From the NCBI RefSeq assembly GCF_012932495.1, contig NZ_JABCNG010000001.1:2170001-2234000 (forward strand): a DNA stretch of 64,000 nt, read 5' to 3'. Source of the stretch: Novosphingobium sp. SG919. GTDB lineage: Bacteria > Pseudomonadota > Alphaproteobacteria > Sphingomonadales > Sphingomonadaceae. Under the pieces are notes generated by a model. The model did no database searches. It had not been told where the DNA came from and was given only the letters and a program-made list of their open reading frames with translations. Each line of letters opens with the position of its first letter. The stretch's first letter is position 1. The translations under genes and the position numbers were made by a program. Shown one piece after another: positions 54,087-63,007 of this stretch.

Positions 54087-55532
54087 TCAGGCGGAGCGCG
54101 CAGGAAGTGGCGTGCACAACGAGACGGCCACCGTCACCACGGCATTGGCGATCAGCGCCACCAGCCCCATTTCCCAGTGCGGAAACCACCGGCCGGCCAG
54201 CGTTCCCAGCATCGGTACCCACAACACGGCGTAGCCGGTCGCCAGCCCGGCCAGCACCGCCGCCGCGCTGGTCCGGCGCAGCAGGAATGCGCAATAGACC
54301 CCCGGCGCCAGCATCCCGATCGCCGCATAGGCAGAGAGCCCGATCTCGACCAGCGAGCCGCCGGCGCCAAGCGTGAGGTAAAGCGCGATGCCGGCAAACC
54401 CGATCATCGACAGGCGCGATACCAGCAGTTCGCGGCCCTCGTCCATCGCCGGCACCAGCGGGCGCACGATGTTGCGCCCAAAGATCGCCCCGCAGGTCAG
54501 CAGCAGCACGCCGCCCGGAACCAGCGCCAGCAGCGATGCCGTGCCGGCCAGCAGGCCAAGCATCCAGGCCGGATAGCGTTCTCCCACAAAGGCCAGCAGC
54601 AGCGCATTGGGATCGCCGCCGGGCGCCTGCGTTCCGGCGAGCAGCGCGGCAAAGCCCAGCAGGATCACGAAAAAGTACGAGAGCGAATAGATCGGCTGGA
54701 ACACCGCATTGCGGCGGATCGTGTCGCCGCTGTCGGCCGAAAAGCACAGCTGGAACATGTGCGGGAAGATATAAGTCCCCAGCGCCACGTTGATCGCCGA
54801 GGTCACCAGCCAGGTGACGTCAAGCCCCAGTTCTGGCTTGAGGCCGGGAAAGCGCACCGCCTGGGGAAAACGCTCCGCCACGGCGCTGAACACGCCTAGG
54901 ATCGAACGCTCGCCCACCGCGTCCGCGATCGTCGCTGCCAAGGCGATCACCACGATCAGCATGAGCACGTCCTTGACGCCGGCGGCAAAGGCGGCCGAAC
55001 GCAGCCCGGCCAGGAACACGAACAGCAGCATCAACACGACCGCGACAAGCGCCGCCGCCGCCGGGCTGACTTGCGGCCCGGCGGCAAGCCGCACCACCAG
55101 CGACAGCGCGGTCAGCTGAATCTGGACATAGACCACCAGCGCCACCAGCCCGGCAGCGGCGACGCACACGCCCAGCCAGCGCGCACCATAGCGGTGCGCG
55201 AAGAAATCCGCCTGCGTCACCAGGCCGTGCCGGCGGCCATAGGCGTGGATCAACGGCGTCAGCCAGTATCCCACCGCCGCCGCCAGCGAAACCGAGCAGA
55301 ACGCCAGATAGGCCGGCGCGCCATAGGCCCAGGCAAAGCCTGAAATGCCCAGCACCGCGAATGTCGTATAGATTTCGCCGGCATTGAGGAACCAGAACAC
55401 CAGCGTGCCCAGCTTGCGCCCGCCTAGCGCCCAATCCTCCATGCTGCGCGCGCGTTGCTGCCGGCGGCGGCCGTAGAGCATTGAACCGGCCACGGTGCCG
55501 CCCACGATCAGCAGGATCAGCGCCAGGATCAT
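54087..55532 (-). CDS. sodium:solute symporter (SSS family)
   Basis: Integral membrane protein of 481 residues with about 13 hydrophobic helices, beginning MILALILLIVGGTVAGSMLYG and continuing LGTLVFWFLNAGEIYTTFAVLG and GGRKLG, the SSS substrate/sodium region. It overlaps the DUF3311 gene upstream (ATGA), a pairing common for MctP/PanF-like symporters. It precedes the DapA and dehydrogenase genes and probably imports their substrate with sodium. Confidence 0.9.
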   Translation of the reverse strand: MILALILLIVGGTVAGSMLYGRRRQQRARSMEDWALGGRKLGTLVFWFLNAGEIYTTFAVLGISGFAWAYGAPAYLAFCSVSLAAAVGYWLTPLIHAYGRRHGLVTQADFFAHRYGARWLGVCVAAAGLVALVVYVQIQLTALSLVVRLAAGPQVSPAAAALVAVVLMLLFVFLAGLRSAAFAAGVKDVLMLIVVIALAATIADAVGERSILGVFSAVAERFPQAVRFPGLKPELGLDVTWLVTSAINVALGTYIFPHMFQLCFSADSGDTIRRNAVFQPIYSLSYFFVILLGFAALLAGTQAPGGDPNALLLAFVGERYPAWMLGLLAGTASLLALVPGGVLLLTCGAIFGRNIVRPLVPAMDEGRELLVSRLSMIGFAGIALYLTLGAGGSLVEIGLSAYAAIGMLAPGVYCAFLLRRTSAAAVLAGLATGYAVLWVPMLGTLAGRWFPHWEMGLVALIANAVVTVAVSLCTPLPARSA

Positions 55533-55762
55533 GCGCGTGCCCCGCCCTTGCGATCGATGCGATAGCGCAGCGCCAGCACCAGCGTGGCGAACACGATGCC
55601 CGCCATCTGCCAGGCCATGCCGAACGGCAATCCCAGCGGCCGCAGGCTCACCCCGTTGGCCCAGGGCGCTAGGCCGAGCTGCCACACGAAGGGCAGCAAA
55701 AGCAGGCAATCGGCTTTGCGCAGGCCGCCATCGGCGTTCGGGTTGTCCACGGAATCTGTCAT
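55529..55762 (-). CDS. DUF3311 small membrane subunit
   Basis: Protein of 77 residues with two predicted helices (CLLLLPFVWQLGLAP and FGMAWQMAGIVFATLVLALRY) and PFGMAWQMAGI, the core of DUF3311. These proteins accompany SSS symporters and are thought to be accessory subunits. It overlaps the symporter start, and an ATG at 55762 is the only sensible start. Confidence 0.87.
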   Translation of the reverse strand: MTDSVDNPNADGGLRKADCLLLLPFVWQLGLAPWANGVSLRPLGLPFGMAWQMAGIVFATLVLALRYRIDRKGGARA

Positions 55763-55873
55763 GCTGGCGGCCCTAGTTGTGTCGCGATCAGCCTGACCAA
55801 GGCGGCCGTTGCATTCAATGACGAATTCTGCGCGCAACCGTTGCGATCAAACGAACGTTCGCGCGCCGTCGGT

Positions 55874-56791
55874 TCAGCGCTCGCGCCGCACCGGCTTGTT
55901 CCACTGGCGCAGCTGCGCCTCGATCCGCTTGAGCAGCCGCAGCGGCGCGCCTTCCAGCTGGCGGCCGGAACGCAGGACCAGACTGGTGGTCGTTTCCTCG
56001 ATCGAATCGTCGGAGATCGGCACGCTCACCATCGTGCCTTCGATCAGTTCCGACCACACCGAAATCTGCGGCAGGATGGCCAGAGCCGTCCCCGCGCGCA
56101 CCGCGTCCTGCATCACATGGATGGAATTGGAGGTGATCAGCGGCTGGAGATAGACTTTGGAATTGGCTTCGGCGGTGCCCAGGATCTGGCGGATGCGAAA
56201 ACTCGCCGGCGGCAGGCAGAGCGGCGCGGTCGCCAGCTCGGCAATGGTCACGGTGGATTTCTGGGCAAAGGGATGGTCGGGCCGCATGATTGCCATCAGC
56301 GGCTGCGCGATCACCGCGCGCACGTGGATCTTCATGTCGTTGGGGGTGGAAAACACCAGGCCGAAATGCGCCTCGTCATCGGCGATCATGCGCAGGATTT
56401 CCTGCGTCGAGCCGGTCAGGATATCCAGTCTGATCTGCGGGTTCTGTTCGGAAAACTGGCTGACCAGTCCGGTGAAGGACTTGCCGGCAAAGCCTTCGCC
56501 GATCGCCGCGGTGACGTGGCCGGTGCGCACCGACCGCAGTTCCTCCAGCTTGGAACGCAGCGCCTCGCGATCGGCCAGCTGGTTGCGATAATGCGCGATG
56601 ACGATCTCGCCCGCATGGGTAAGGCGTACGCCGCGCCGCCCCTTCTCGATCAGCGCCAGGCCATATTGGCTTTCCAGTTGGGCGATCTGCCGGCTGATCG
56701 AAGAGGGCGCTACGTTGAGCCGGTCGCCCGCCGCCCGCATCGAGCCGGCATTGAGCGCTTCCAGCAGGTATCGCATTCCGGCTTCGGACAA
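55874..56791 (-). CDS. LysR-family regulator of the amine-catabolic operon
   Basis: Protein of 305 residues, winged helix MRYLLEALNAGSMRAAGDRLNVAPSSISRQI, effector domain from about 90. It starts with TTG at 56791, ten bases after a strong AAAGGAGAG site; an ATG five codons later is the alternative. It lies between the GH3 gene (31 bases) and the DUF3311 gene (111 bases), all on one strand, so it may be cotranscribed with either. By position it probably controls the symporter-dehydrogenase operon. Similar to the LysR product at 34119. Confidence 0.85.
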   Translation of the reverse strand: MSEAGMRYLLEALNAGSMRAAGDRLNVAPSSISRQIAQLESQYGLALIEKGRRGVRLTHAGEIVIAHYRNQLADREALRSKLEELRSVRTGHVTAAIGEGFAGKSFTGLVSQFSEQNPQIRLDILTGSTQEILRMIADDEAHFGLVFSTPNDMKIHVRAVIAQPLMAIMRPDHPFAQKSTVTIAELATAPLCLPPASFRIRQILGTAEANSKVYLQPLITSNSIHVMQDAVRAGTALAILPQISVWSELIEGTMVSVPISDDSIEETTTSLVLRSGRQLEGAPLRLLKRIEAQLRQWNKPVRRER

Positions 56792-56822
56792 CGCCCTCTC
56801 CTTTAATGCCGGCCATAGCAGG

Positions 56823-59471
56823 TCAGTGCGCGGGATCGAAGTCCCTCACCAGGCGAATGTCCCGCGAGCTCGCGCCCACCGCGATCCGGTACGTCCCCTT
56901 GGCCATGCGCCAGTCTTTCGCGGCTTCGTCCCAATAGGACAAGTCACGTGACGCAAGCGGAAACGACACCGTCGCCGCCTCACCCGGTGGCAGCGAGACG
57001 CGGGCAAAGCCCTTGAGCTGGCGCGGGGGTTCGCCCGCCGCCGCCGGCATCGCCACATAGAGTTGCGCCACTTCGTCGCCCGCGACGCGCCCGGTGTTGC
57101 GCACGTTCACGCGCACCGTCCAGCCCTGCCCGTCGCGCACCAGCGTCAGGCCGGAATAGCCGAACGTGGTGTAGGACAGCCCGTGGCCGAACGGATAGAG
57201 CGGCGCGATCCGCTCGGCATCGTACCAGCGATAGCCGACCAGGATGCCTTCGTCATAGCGCGCGGTCGTGCCGATGCCCGGATAGCGCGCGGGCTGGTCG
57301 GTGGGGCCATGGGTTTCGTCGGCCGGAAAAGTCACCGGCAGCTTGCCCGACGGATTCGCCTTGCCGGTGAGCAGCGCGGCGATCGCATCAGCGGCCTGCT
57401 CGCCGGGATACCAGGCCGCAAGGATGCCGGCGACTTTGTCGCGCCAGGGCATCAGGACGGGGCCCACCGTGTGCAGCACCACCACCGTGTTCGGATTGGC
57501 GGCAGCAACGGCCTCGATCAGCGCATCCTGGTCGCCCGGCAGCCGCAGGTCGGTGCGGTCCGCCCCTTCGGAGACGTGATCGGCGACGAACACCACCGCC
57601 ACCTGCGCCTGCTTCGCGGCTGCGACGGCTTCGTCGATCAGCGTGCTGTCGGGCGCCTGCCAGCCCAGCCGCACTTCGTTGGCCGAAAGCGTCGGCGCGT
57701 TGGAATAGGCGAGGTCGAGCGCAACGGGCTTGCCCGCTTCCAGCCAGACAGTGCCGTGGGTGACGAGGCGGAAGCTCTGCTTGGGAATGGTGACGACGCG
57801 CTGGCCGTCGATGGTCAGCGCCATTTCGCCCCCGCCGTTCAGCGAAAAGCGATAAGTGCCGGTGCGCCGCGGGATGAAGCGCGCAGTCCAGCGCGCCGAC
57901 CACAGCGCCGGCAGCCCGGCAACGCCCGCCTTGGGGCCTGCCTCGGCATAGTCGATCGTTGCTTCCTTGCGGGTGACGACCGGCTGCCCGCTCCAGTCCG
58001 GCGACGCGTAATAGCGCGCGGTCAGGTCGTGAAACGCGCTGGCCGGCATGGCCGGCAGCGGCGCAATGCCCAGAGTGCCACGGGCATAACGCACCGCAAC
58101 GCGCGGTCCCAGCGCCGCTTTGAGCGCATCGAGCGGCGCGCGCACCCCGCCGATGTCCTCGGTCTTGACGAAACCGCCATAGCGTTCGGAGGTCTGCACA
58201 TTGGCGCCGGCATCGTCTCCGATCACCGCCACGCTCGCGACTCTCCCCGGCCGCAGCGGCAAGATCCCGCGCGCGTTGCGCAGCAGGACGGTGCCTTCCT
58301 CGGCGATCCGCTCCGACAGCGCCAGATGCGCCGGATCGCGCACGTCGGCATTGGCATTGCCGGTTACCGGCCGATCGACCAGGCCCAGGCGGAACATCGG
58401 CGTGACGATCCGCGCCACCATGCCGTCGATGTCTGCCTGGATGATGGCACCGCGCGCGCGTGCCGCCTTGAGTTCCTTCACGCCGTAGAATTCGGCGAAG
58501 CCGAACGGGCTCACCCCGCCCGGCATCGAGATATCCAGCCCGGCCTTGACCGCCGCCACCGTGCTGCGATGGGCAAAGTACCAGTCCGCTACCACGAAGC
58601 CGTCAAAGCCCCAGGTCTTGAGCTGGCCCAGCGTTGCGGGGTTTTCGCAGGCATAGCGGCCATTGACGCGGTTGTAGGCGCACATGATGGAGCCGGCCCT
58701 GGCCGACTTCACCACGGACTCGAACGCCGGGAAATAGATTTCGTGCAACGCCCGCTCGGGCACCAGCGCGTCGGTCGCTGCATAGGCCGGGCCGTCGCCC
58801 AGGCGCAGCCATTCCTGGTTGTTGGCCACGAAGTGCTTGGGCGTGGCGATCACGCCCACGGACTGGATACCGGCGGTGATCGCACTGCCCAGCTGGCCGG
58901 CCAGATAGGGATCCTCGCTCAAGGTTTCGGCCAGGCGGCCCCACTTGGGCGTGCGGATGATATTGATCGTGGGCGCGAGGACGACATTGCGCCCTTTCCC
59001 GGCATGCTCGGTGCCCAGCGCCTGGCCATAGGCCTGCATCAAGGCGCGATCGAACGTCGCTGCACCCATCACCGGCGCGGGAAACTGGGTCACGCCTTTC
59101 ATGCCGTTGCCAACGCCCGCCGGCCCATCGCCCATACACAGGCTCGGCAGGCCCAGCCGGGCAATGCCGCTGATATGCCCGACACAGGCATTGACGCCCG
59201 TGCCATTGGCATCGAGTTCGGTATCGCCCTGGAGCAGCCGCAGCTTCTCCTCGTCCGTCATTGCCGCAACCACCAGCGCGGCCCGCTCTTGCGGCGTGCG
59301 GGTAGCGTCCAGCCAAGGCCGATCCCCGCCGCCACCCTCTGCCGCCGCCCACGCGGGCGACGCGCAAAGCGCAGCACTGAGAATGGTACGGGCGATCCCG
59401 GAAAGCATGGCTTTCCGGGATCGGGCAACCAACTGCGACCCGTAGGGAGAGAACGGGGTGGTTGCCGCCAT
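56823..59471 (-). CDS. exported GH3 beta-glucosidase with PA14 insert
   Basis: Glycoside hydrolase of 882 residues. After a leader (SRKAMLSGIARTILSAALCASPAWA) come the GH3 barrel with the nucleophile Asp296 (FDGFVVADW), KHFVANNQE near 212, a PA14-like insert around 480-570 (RFIPRRTGTYRFSLNGGG), the (alpha/beta)6 sandwich (VVVLHTVGPVLMPW) and a fibronectin III-like end. The start is two bases past the receptor stop; an ATG 21 codons later would give a shorter leader. It probably hydrolyses beta-glucosides of aromatic aglycones in the periplasm. Confidence 0.9.
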   Translation of the reverse strand: MAATTPFSPYGSQLVARSRKAMLSGIARTILSAALCASPAWAAAEGGGGDRPWLDATRTPQERAALVVAAMTDEEKLRLLQGDTELDANGTGVNACVGHISGIARLGLPSLCMGDGPAGVGNGMKGVTQFPAPVMGAATFDRALMQAYGQALGTEHAGKGRNVVLAPTINIIRTPKWGRLAETLSEDPYLAGQLGSAITAGIQSVGVIATPKHFVANNQEWLRLGDGPAYAATDALVPERALHEIYFPAFESVVKSARAGSIMCAYNRVNGRYACENPATLGQLKTWGFDGFVVADWYFAHRSTVAAVKAGLDISMPGGVSPFGFAEFYGVKELKAARARGAIIQADIDGMVARIVTPMFRLGLVDRPVTGNANADVRDPAHLALSERIAEEGTVLLRNARGILPLRPGRVASVAVIGDDAGANVQTSERYGGFVKTEDIGGVRAPLDALKAALGPRVAVRYARGTLGIAPLPAMPASAFHDLTARYYASPDWSGQPVVTRKEATIDYAEAGPKAGVAGLPALWSARWTARFIPRRTGTYRFSLNGGGEMALTIDGQRVVTIPKQSFRLVTHGTVWLEAGKPVALDLAYSNAPTLSANEVRLGWQAPDSTLIDEAVAAAKQAQVAVVFVADHVSEGADRTDLRLPGDQDALIEAVAAANPNTVVVLHTVGPVLMPWRDKVAGILAAWYPGEQAADAIAALLTGKANPSGKLPVTFPADETHGPTDQPARYPGIGTTARYDEGILVGYRWYDAERIAPLYPFGHGLSYTTFGYSGLTLVRDGQGWTVRVNVRNTGRVAGDEVAQLYVAMPAAAGEPPRQLKGFARVSLPPGEAATVSFPLASRDLSYWDEAAKDWRMAKGTYRIAVGASSRDIRLVRDFDPAH

Positions 59472-59473
59472 GG

Positions 59474-61726
59474 TCAGAACTTGACCATGGCCGAAAGGCT
59501 GACGGTGCGGGGACGATTGGTATAGTATCCCAGCGGATAGACGCCCGGGACGATCTCGTTGAAGTTGATCGTCGTCTGGTCGTTGAACAGGTTCGTGACG
59601 TTGAGGTTGACCGACCAGGGCCCCTTGTTGACGCCGGCGCGCAGCCCCACCAGCCAATAGGAGGGCAGCGTCTGGTAGTTGCTGATCGTCGAATTGAACT
59701 TCGTGGCCGTCGAACCCTGGTAGCTGGCATCGGCACCGACCGACCCCATCAGGCCTGAAGCGTCGATCGGCGCGGTATAGGCAATGCTGGCCGAACCCGT
59801 CACTTCCGGCACATAAGGGATGCGGTCCCCCTTGCGGCCGGTGCTCGCCACGGGATTGTCCCGTGCCAGCTTGGCCGTGTTGTAATTGCCCGACAGGTTG
59901 ATTTCCAGGCCGTGGATCGGATGCGCCTCCAGCGTCATTTCGAAGCCCTTGACCGTGGCCTTGCCGCCGTTGCCGGTGTATCCGAAGGAAACCGTCCCGT
60001 CCGTCGCTTGCTCCGAAACCTGGATGTTCGTCCAATCGATGTAATAGACAGCACCGTTCAGGAACAGCTTGCGATCCAGCAGCGTGCTCTTCACGCCCCA
60101 TTCGTAGCTCCACAACGAGTCCGAGCCATAGCCATCGGGGATCACCACGTTGGCCAGCGCGGCAGCGGTCTGGTCGTTGGTGCCGCCCGAACGATAGCCC
60201 TGGGCGATCTGGATATAGGTGTTGATCTGGCTGCTCAGCTTGTAGGCCAGGTTGAAGCGGCCGATCAGGCCGTTGTCCTTGGTGTGGAGCACGGGGCCAG
60301 CGCCCGCGCCGGTGCCGCCGCCGAACGCGACATTGGCCACCGAGACCTGCTCCAGCTTGAAATCGAACAGGCGGCCGCCGGCGGTGAACGTCAGGCCGGG
60401 CACGAATTCATAGCTCGCTTCGCCGAACAGCGCGCGTTCCTTGATGCGCGCATCGACCGTGCGATCAAGGAACTCGCCCGCGTTGGCCGGAATGTTGCCG
60501 GTCGAGTCCGCTTTGGGCCAGGCGCTGTGGTAAAAGCGGTTTTCGTTCTGGAAGAACCCGCCGACCAGGATCTGGAACGGCCCGTCGAAGCTGGAGGCGA
60601 AGCGCAGCTCGCCACTGTCCACCCGGCGGTGCTTGTCCTGCTTGAGCGCGCTGAGACCGGTGGTGCCATAGGGCAGGCCCAGGAACGCCTGCGCCGCCAG
60701 CGAGGCATCGCGCACGAAGCTGGTGTCGCGCACGAAGCGCGATACGGTGCCGGTGAAGGTGCCGAACGGCTGCTTGTAGTTGACCGTCGCGTTGTAGATC
60801 TCGCTCTGGTCGCCATAGGGCGCGCGCACCTGGTCGGCCTGGTAATTGGCGGGCAGCGCATTGCCGTCGTAATCGAGCTTGTTGTAGTAGTTCTTCGCGT
60901 CCTGGTGCACGTCCTGGTACATCGCCATCAGGTCGACGGTCAGGTCGGGCGTCGCCTGCAGCCGCGCGGAAAGGCGGCCGGCCTTGCTCTTTTCGGCGTT
61001 GGCGCCTTTCTGAAAGCGGTTGTCGATCCAGCCGGGCAGATCGGCATAGAAGCCGGAGGCCCGCACCGCGAAGACGCCCGGCACGATCGGCAGGTTGACC
61101 GCGCCATCGGTCTGGAGGCCCAGCGAGGCGCCCTTGGTGGCGCGCAGCGCGGACTGGGCATAGCCGCTCACTGCGTCGACGTCAGCCTTGGTGGTGATGT
61201 AGCGGATCGTGCCGGCCATCGAGGACGCGCCGAACGTCGTGCCCTGCGGGCCCTTGAGCACTTCGACCCGGCTGATATCGAACAGCTTGATGTCGGGCGC
61301 CTGGCCGCCGCCGTCCTGCGAATTCTCGCCGGTGATTACCGTCTCGTCGAGATAGAGCCCCACGGTGCTCGCCCCGGCGGAGTTGATACCGCGGATCACA
61401 TAGCGCTTATCGCCCGGACCTTCGTCCTGGACCGAGAGCGCAGGCACCGCATGATAGAAATCGGCAAAGTCGATCGCGCCCTTTTCCTTGAGGGCTTCGC
61501 CACCCAACGCCTGGACCGCGATCGGCGTATTCTGGATGGTGGTTGACGTGCGCTTGGAGGCGGTGACGACGATGTCGCCGCCGGTGCTTTCGGTCGCGCC
61601 GGCGGCTGCGTCCTGCGCCAGGGCGGGCGTCGCGCCCAGTATGCAACATGGCACGCAACACAAGGCGGTGCCGGCCAGGAAACCGGAAACGGACAGCGTG
61701 CGCGACCTGCTCTGCTTGATGCTCAT
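59474..61726 (-). CDS. TonB-dependent receptor coupled to the GH3 gene
   Basis: Outer-membrane receptor of 750 residues. The signal peptide (LSVSGFLAGTALCCVPCCILGATPALA) is followed by a plug (DIVVTASKRTSTTIQNTPIAVQ, RVEVLKGPQGTTFGASSMAGTIRYIT) and a barrel ending in AMVKF. It is cotranscribed with the GH3 gene two bases later, forming a transporter-hydrolase pair for a plant beta-glucoside. The Cys-rich CCVPCC in the signal is unusual but lies before the cleavage site. Confidence 0.92.
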   Translation of the reverse strand: MSIKQSRSRTLSVSGFLAGTALCCVPCCILGATPALAQDAAAGATESTGGDIVVTASKRTSTTIQNTPIAVQALGGEALKEKGAIDFADFYHAVPALSVQDEGPGDKRYVIRGINSAGASTVGLYLDETVITGENSQDGGGQAPDIKLFDISRVEVLKGPQGTTFGASSMAGTIRYITTKADVDAVSGYAQSALRATKGASLGLQTDGAVNLPIVPGVFAVRASGFYADLPGWIDNRFQKGANAEKSKAGRLSARLQATPDLTVDLMAMYQDVHQDAKNYYNKLDYDGNALPANYQADQVRAPYGDQSEIYNATVNYKQPFGTFTGTVSRFVRDTSFVRDASLAAQAFLGLPYGTTGLSALKQDKHRRVDSGELRFASSFDGPFQILVGGFFQNENRFYHSAWPKADSTGNIPANAGEFLDRTVDARIKERALFGEASYEFVPGLTFTAGGRLFDFKLEQVSVANVAFGGGTGAGAGPVLHTKDNGLIGRFNLAYKLSSQINTYIQIAQGYRSGGTNDQTAAALANVVIPDGYGSDSLWSYEWGVKSTLLDRKLFLNGAVYYIDWTNIQVSEQATDGTVSFGYTGNGGKATVKGFEMTLEAHPIHGLEINLSGNYNTAKLARDNPVASTGRKGDRIPYVPEVTGSASIAYTAPIDASGLMGSVGADASYQGSTATKFNSTISNYQTLPSYWLVGLRAGVNKGPWSVNLNVTNLFNDQTTINFNEIVPGVYPLGYYTNRPRTVSLSAMVKF

Positions 61727-61952
61727 GGAATCCCTTTCCAGATTTTATGCTTTTACCCGGCGCGACAGCAAGTGTCCCCACATTCACCGGACAGGGCAAA
61801 GCTCCCATGCGCGCGCTTGCGCTTCAATGCAGGCCAATCGCGAACTTCGTTGCGAACAGAGCAACGCACTCTGGGCCTCAGTTGCCGCCATAGGTGCGCC
61901 GTGCCACGTCTTTTTCCAAAACGGGCTCCATTCGCGCCGCAATACCGGCGTC

Positions 61953-61980
61953 ACAAAAAAGAAGGGGGCCAAAGCCCCCT
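61953..61980 (-). terminator. Rho-independent terminator of the gentisate operon
   Basis: On the minus strand AGGGGGC-TTTG-GCCCCCT is a perfect seven-base-pair stem followed by TCTTTTTT, 28 bases past the FAH-family stop. It separates the gentisate genes from the TonB receptor/GH3 pair. Confidence 0.88.
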
Positions 61981-62008
61981 CCCCTTGCGCGATTCTGGTG
62001 GAAAGGCT

Positions 62009-62932
62009 TCAGGCCTTGACCACCGGATGGCGCAGCGTGCCGATGCCTTCGACCGTGGCGACGATCGTGTCGCCTGGCCAGACCCACTCCTGCGGGTCCA
62101 TCCCGGCGCCCACGCCCGCCGGCGTCCCGGTGGCGATGATGTCCCCGGGCTCCAGCGTGATGCCCTGGCTGATGTCGGCCACCAGCTCGTCCACCTTGAA
62201 CAGCATGTAGGCGGTGTTGCTGCGCTGCTTTTCCACGCCATTGACGGTCAGCCACAGGTCCAGCGTCTGCGGATCGGGAATCTCGTCGGCCGTCACGATC
62301 ACCGGCCCCATCGGCGCATAAGTATCCTGGCCCTTGGAATAGATCCACTGGCCGGCGCGGCGATTGTCGCGCGCGCTCATGTCGATGCACACGGTGTAGC
62401 CGAACACGTGGGCCAGCGCGTTCTCGCGCGCCACGCCCTTGGCGCGGGTGCCGATCACGGCGGCCAGTTCCACTTCCCAATCCAGCTGCTGCGTGATGGC
62501 GCCATCGTGGCGGATCGGTTCGCCCGGCGCGATGACGGCCGTCGGCGGCTTGGAAAAGATCACCGGCTGGCGCGGCAACTCGGGCGAGGTATCGAGCGAC
62601 TTGGCGCTTTCGGCGACGTGCTCGGTATAGTTGAGCCCGATACCAAAGATGTTCTTGCGCGGGCGCGGAATGGGCGCAAGCAGCGTGACGTTGACGAACG
62701 GGATGGCCGTGCCCAGTGGAAACAGACCGTCGGCCTCGGCAATCAGCTTGCTCGCCAGGGCCACCGCCTGCGGACCGAGGTCGATGAATTCCAGCATGGT
62801 CGCGGGAAAGGGCACGCCCATTTCCGCGCCGAACGCTTCGAGATCGAGGACATGTTCGCCGCCTTGGGCCGAGACGAGCGCGCCGAGGCGGGCTTCGGCT
62901 TCGACATGGGCGCGATAGGTTACAAGACGCAT
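62009..62932 (-). CDS. FAH-family hydrolase, probable fumarylpyruvate hydrolase
   Basis: Protein of 307 residues of the fumarylacetoacetate hydrolase superfamily. GLNYTEHVAE near 98, PVIFSKPPTAVIAPGEPI near 123, the metal Glu pair in DWEVELAAVIG near 150, and GDIIATGTPAGVG near 270 are visible. A GGGAGA site precedes the ATG. It is 75 bases downstream of a gentisate 1,2-dioxygenase gene, so it probably splits fumarylpyruvate (or maleylpyruvate after isomerisation) into pyruvate and a C4 acid. No isomerase gene is seen within the window. Confidence 0.88.
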   Translation of the reverse strand: MRLVTYRAHVEAEARLGALVSAQGGEHVLDLEAFGAEMGVPFPATMLEFIDLGPQAVALASKLIAEADGLFPLGTAIPFVNVTLLAPIPRPRKNIFGIGLNYTEHVAESAKSLDTSPELPRQPVIFSKPPTAVIAPGEPIRHDGAITQQLDWEVELAAVIGTRAKGVARENALAHVFGYTVCIDMSARDNRRAGQWIYSKGQDTYAPMGPVIVTADEIPDPQTLDLWLTVNGVEKQRSNTAYMLFKVDELVADISQGITLEPGDIIATGTPAGVGAGMDPQEWVWPGDTIVATVEGIGTLRHPVVKA

Positions 62933-63007
62933 GGGAAATCTCCCTGTTGGATCAGGTGCAAAGGCTGCGAATGGTTTCGGCGCCATCTGCGCCGGCCGGT
63001 TGTGGCG

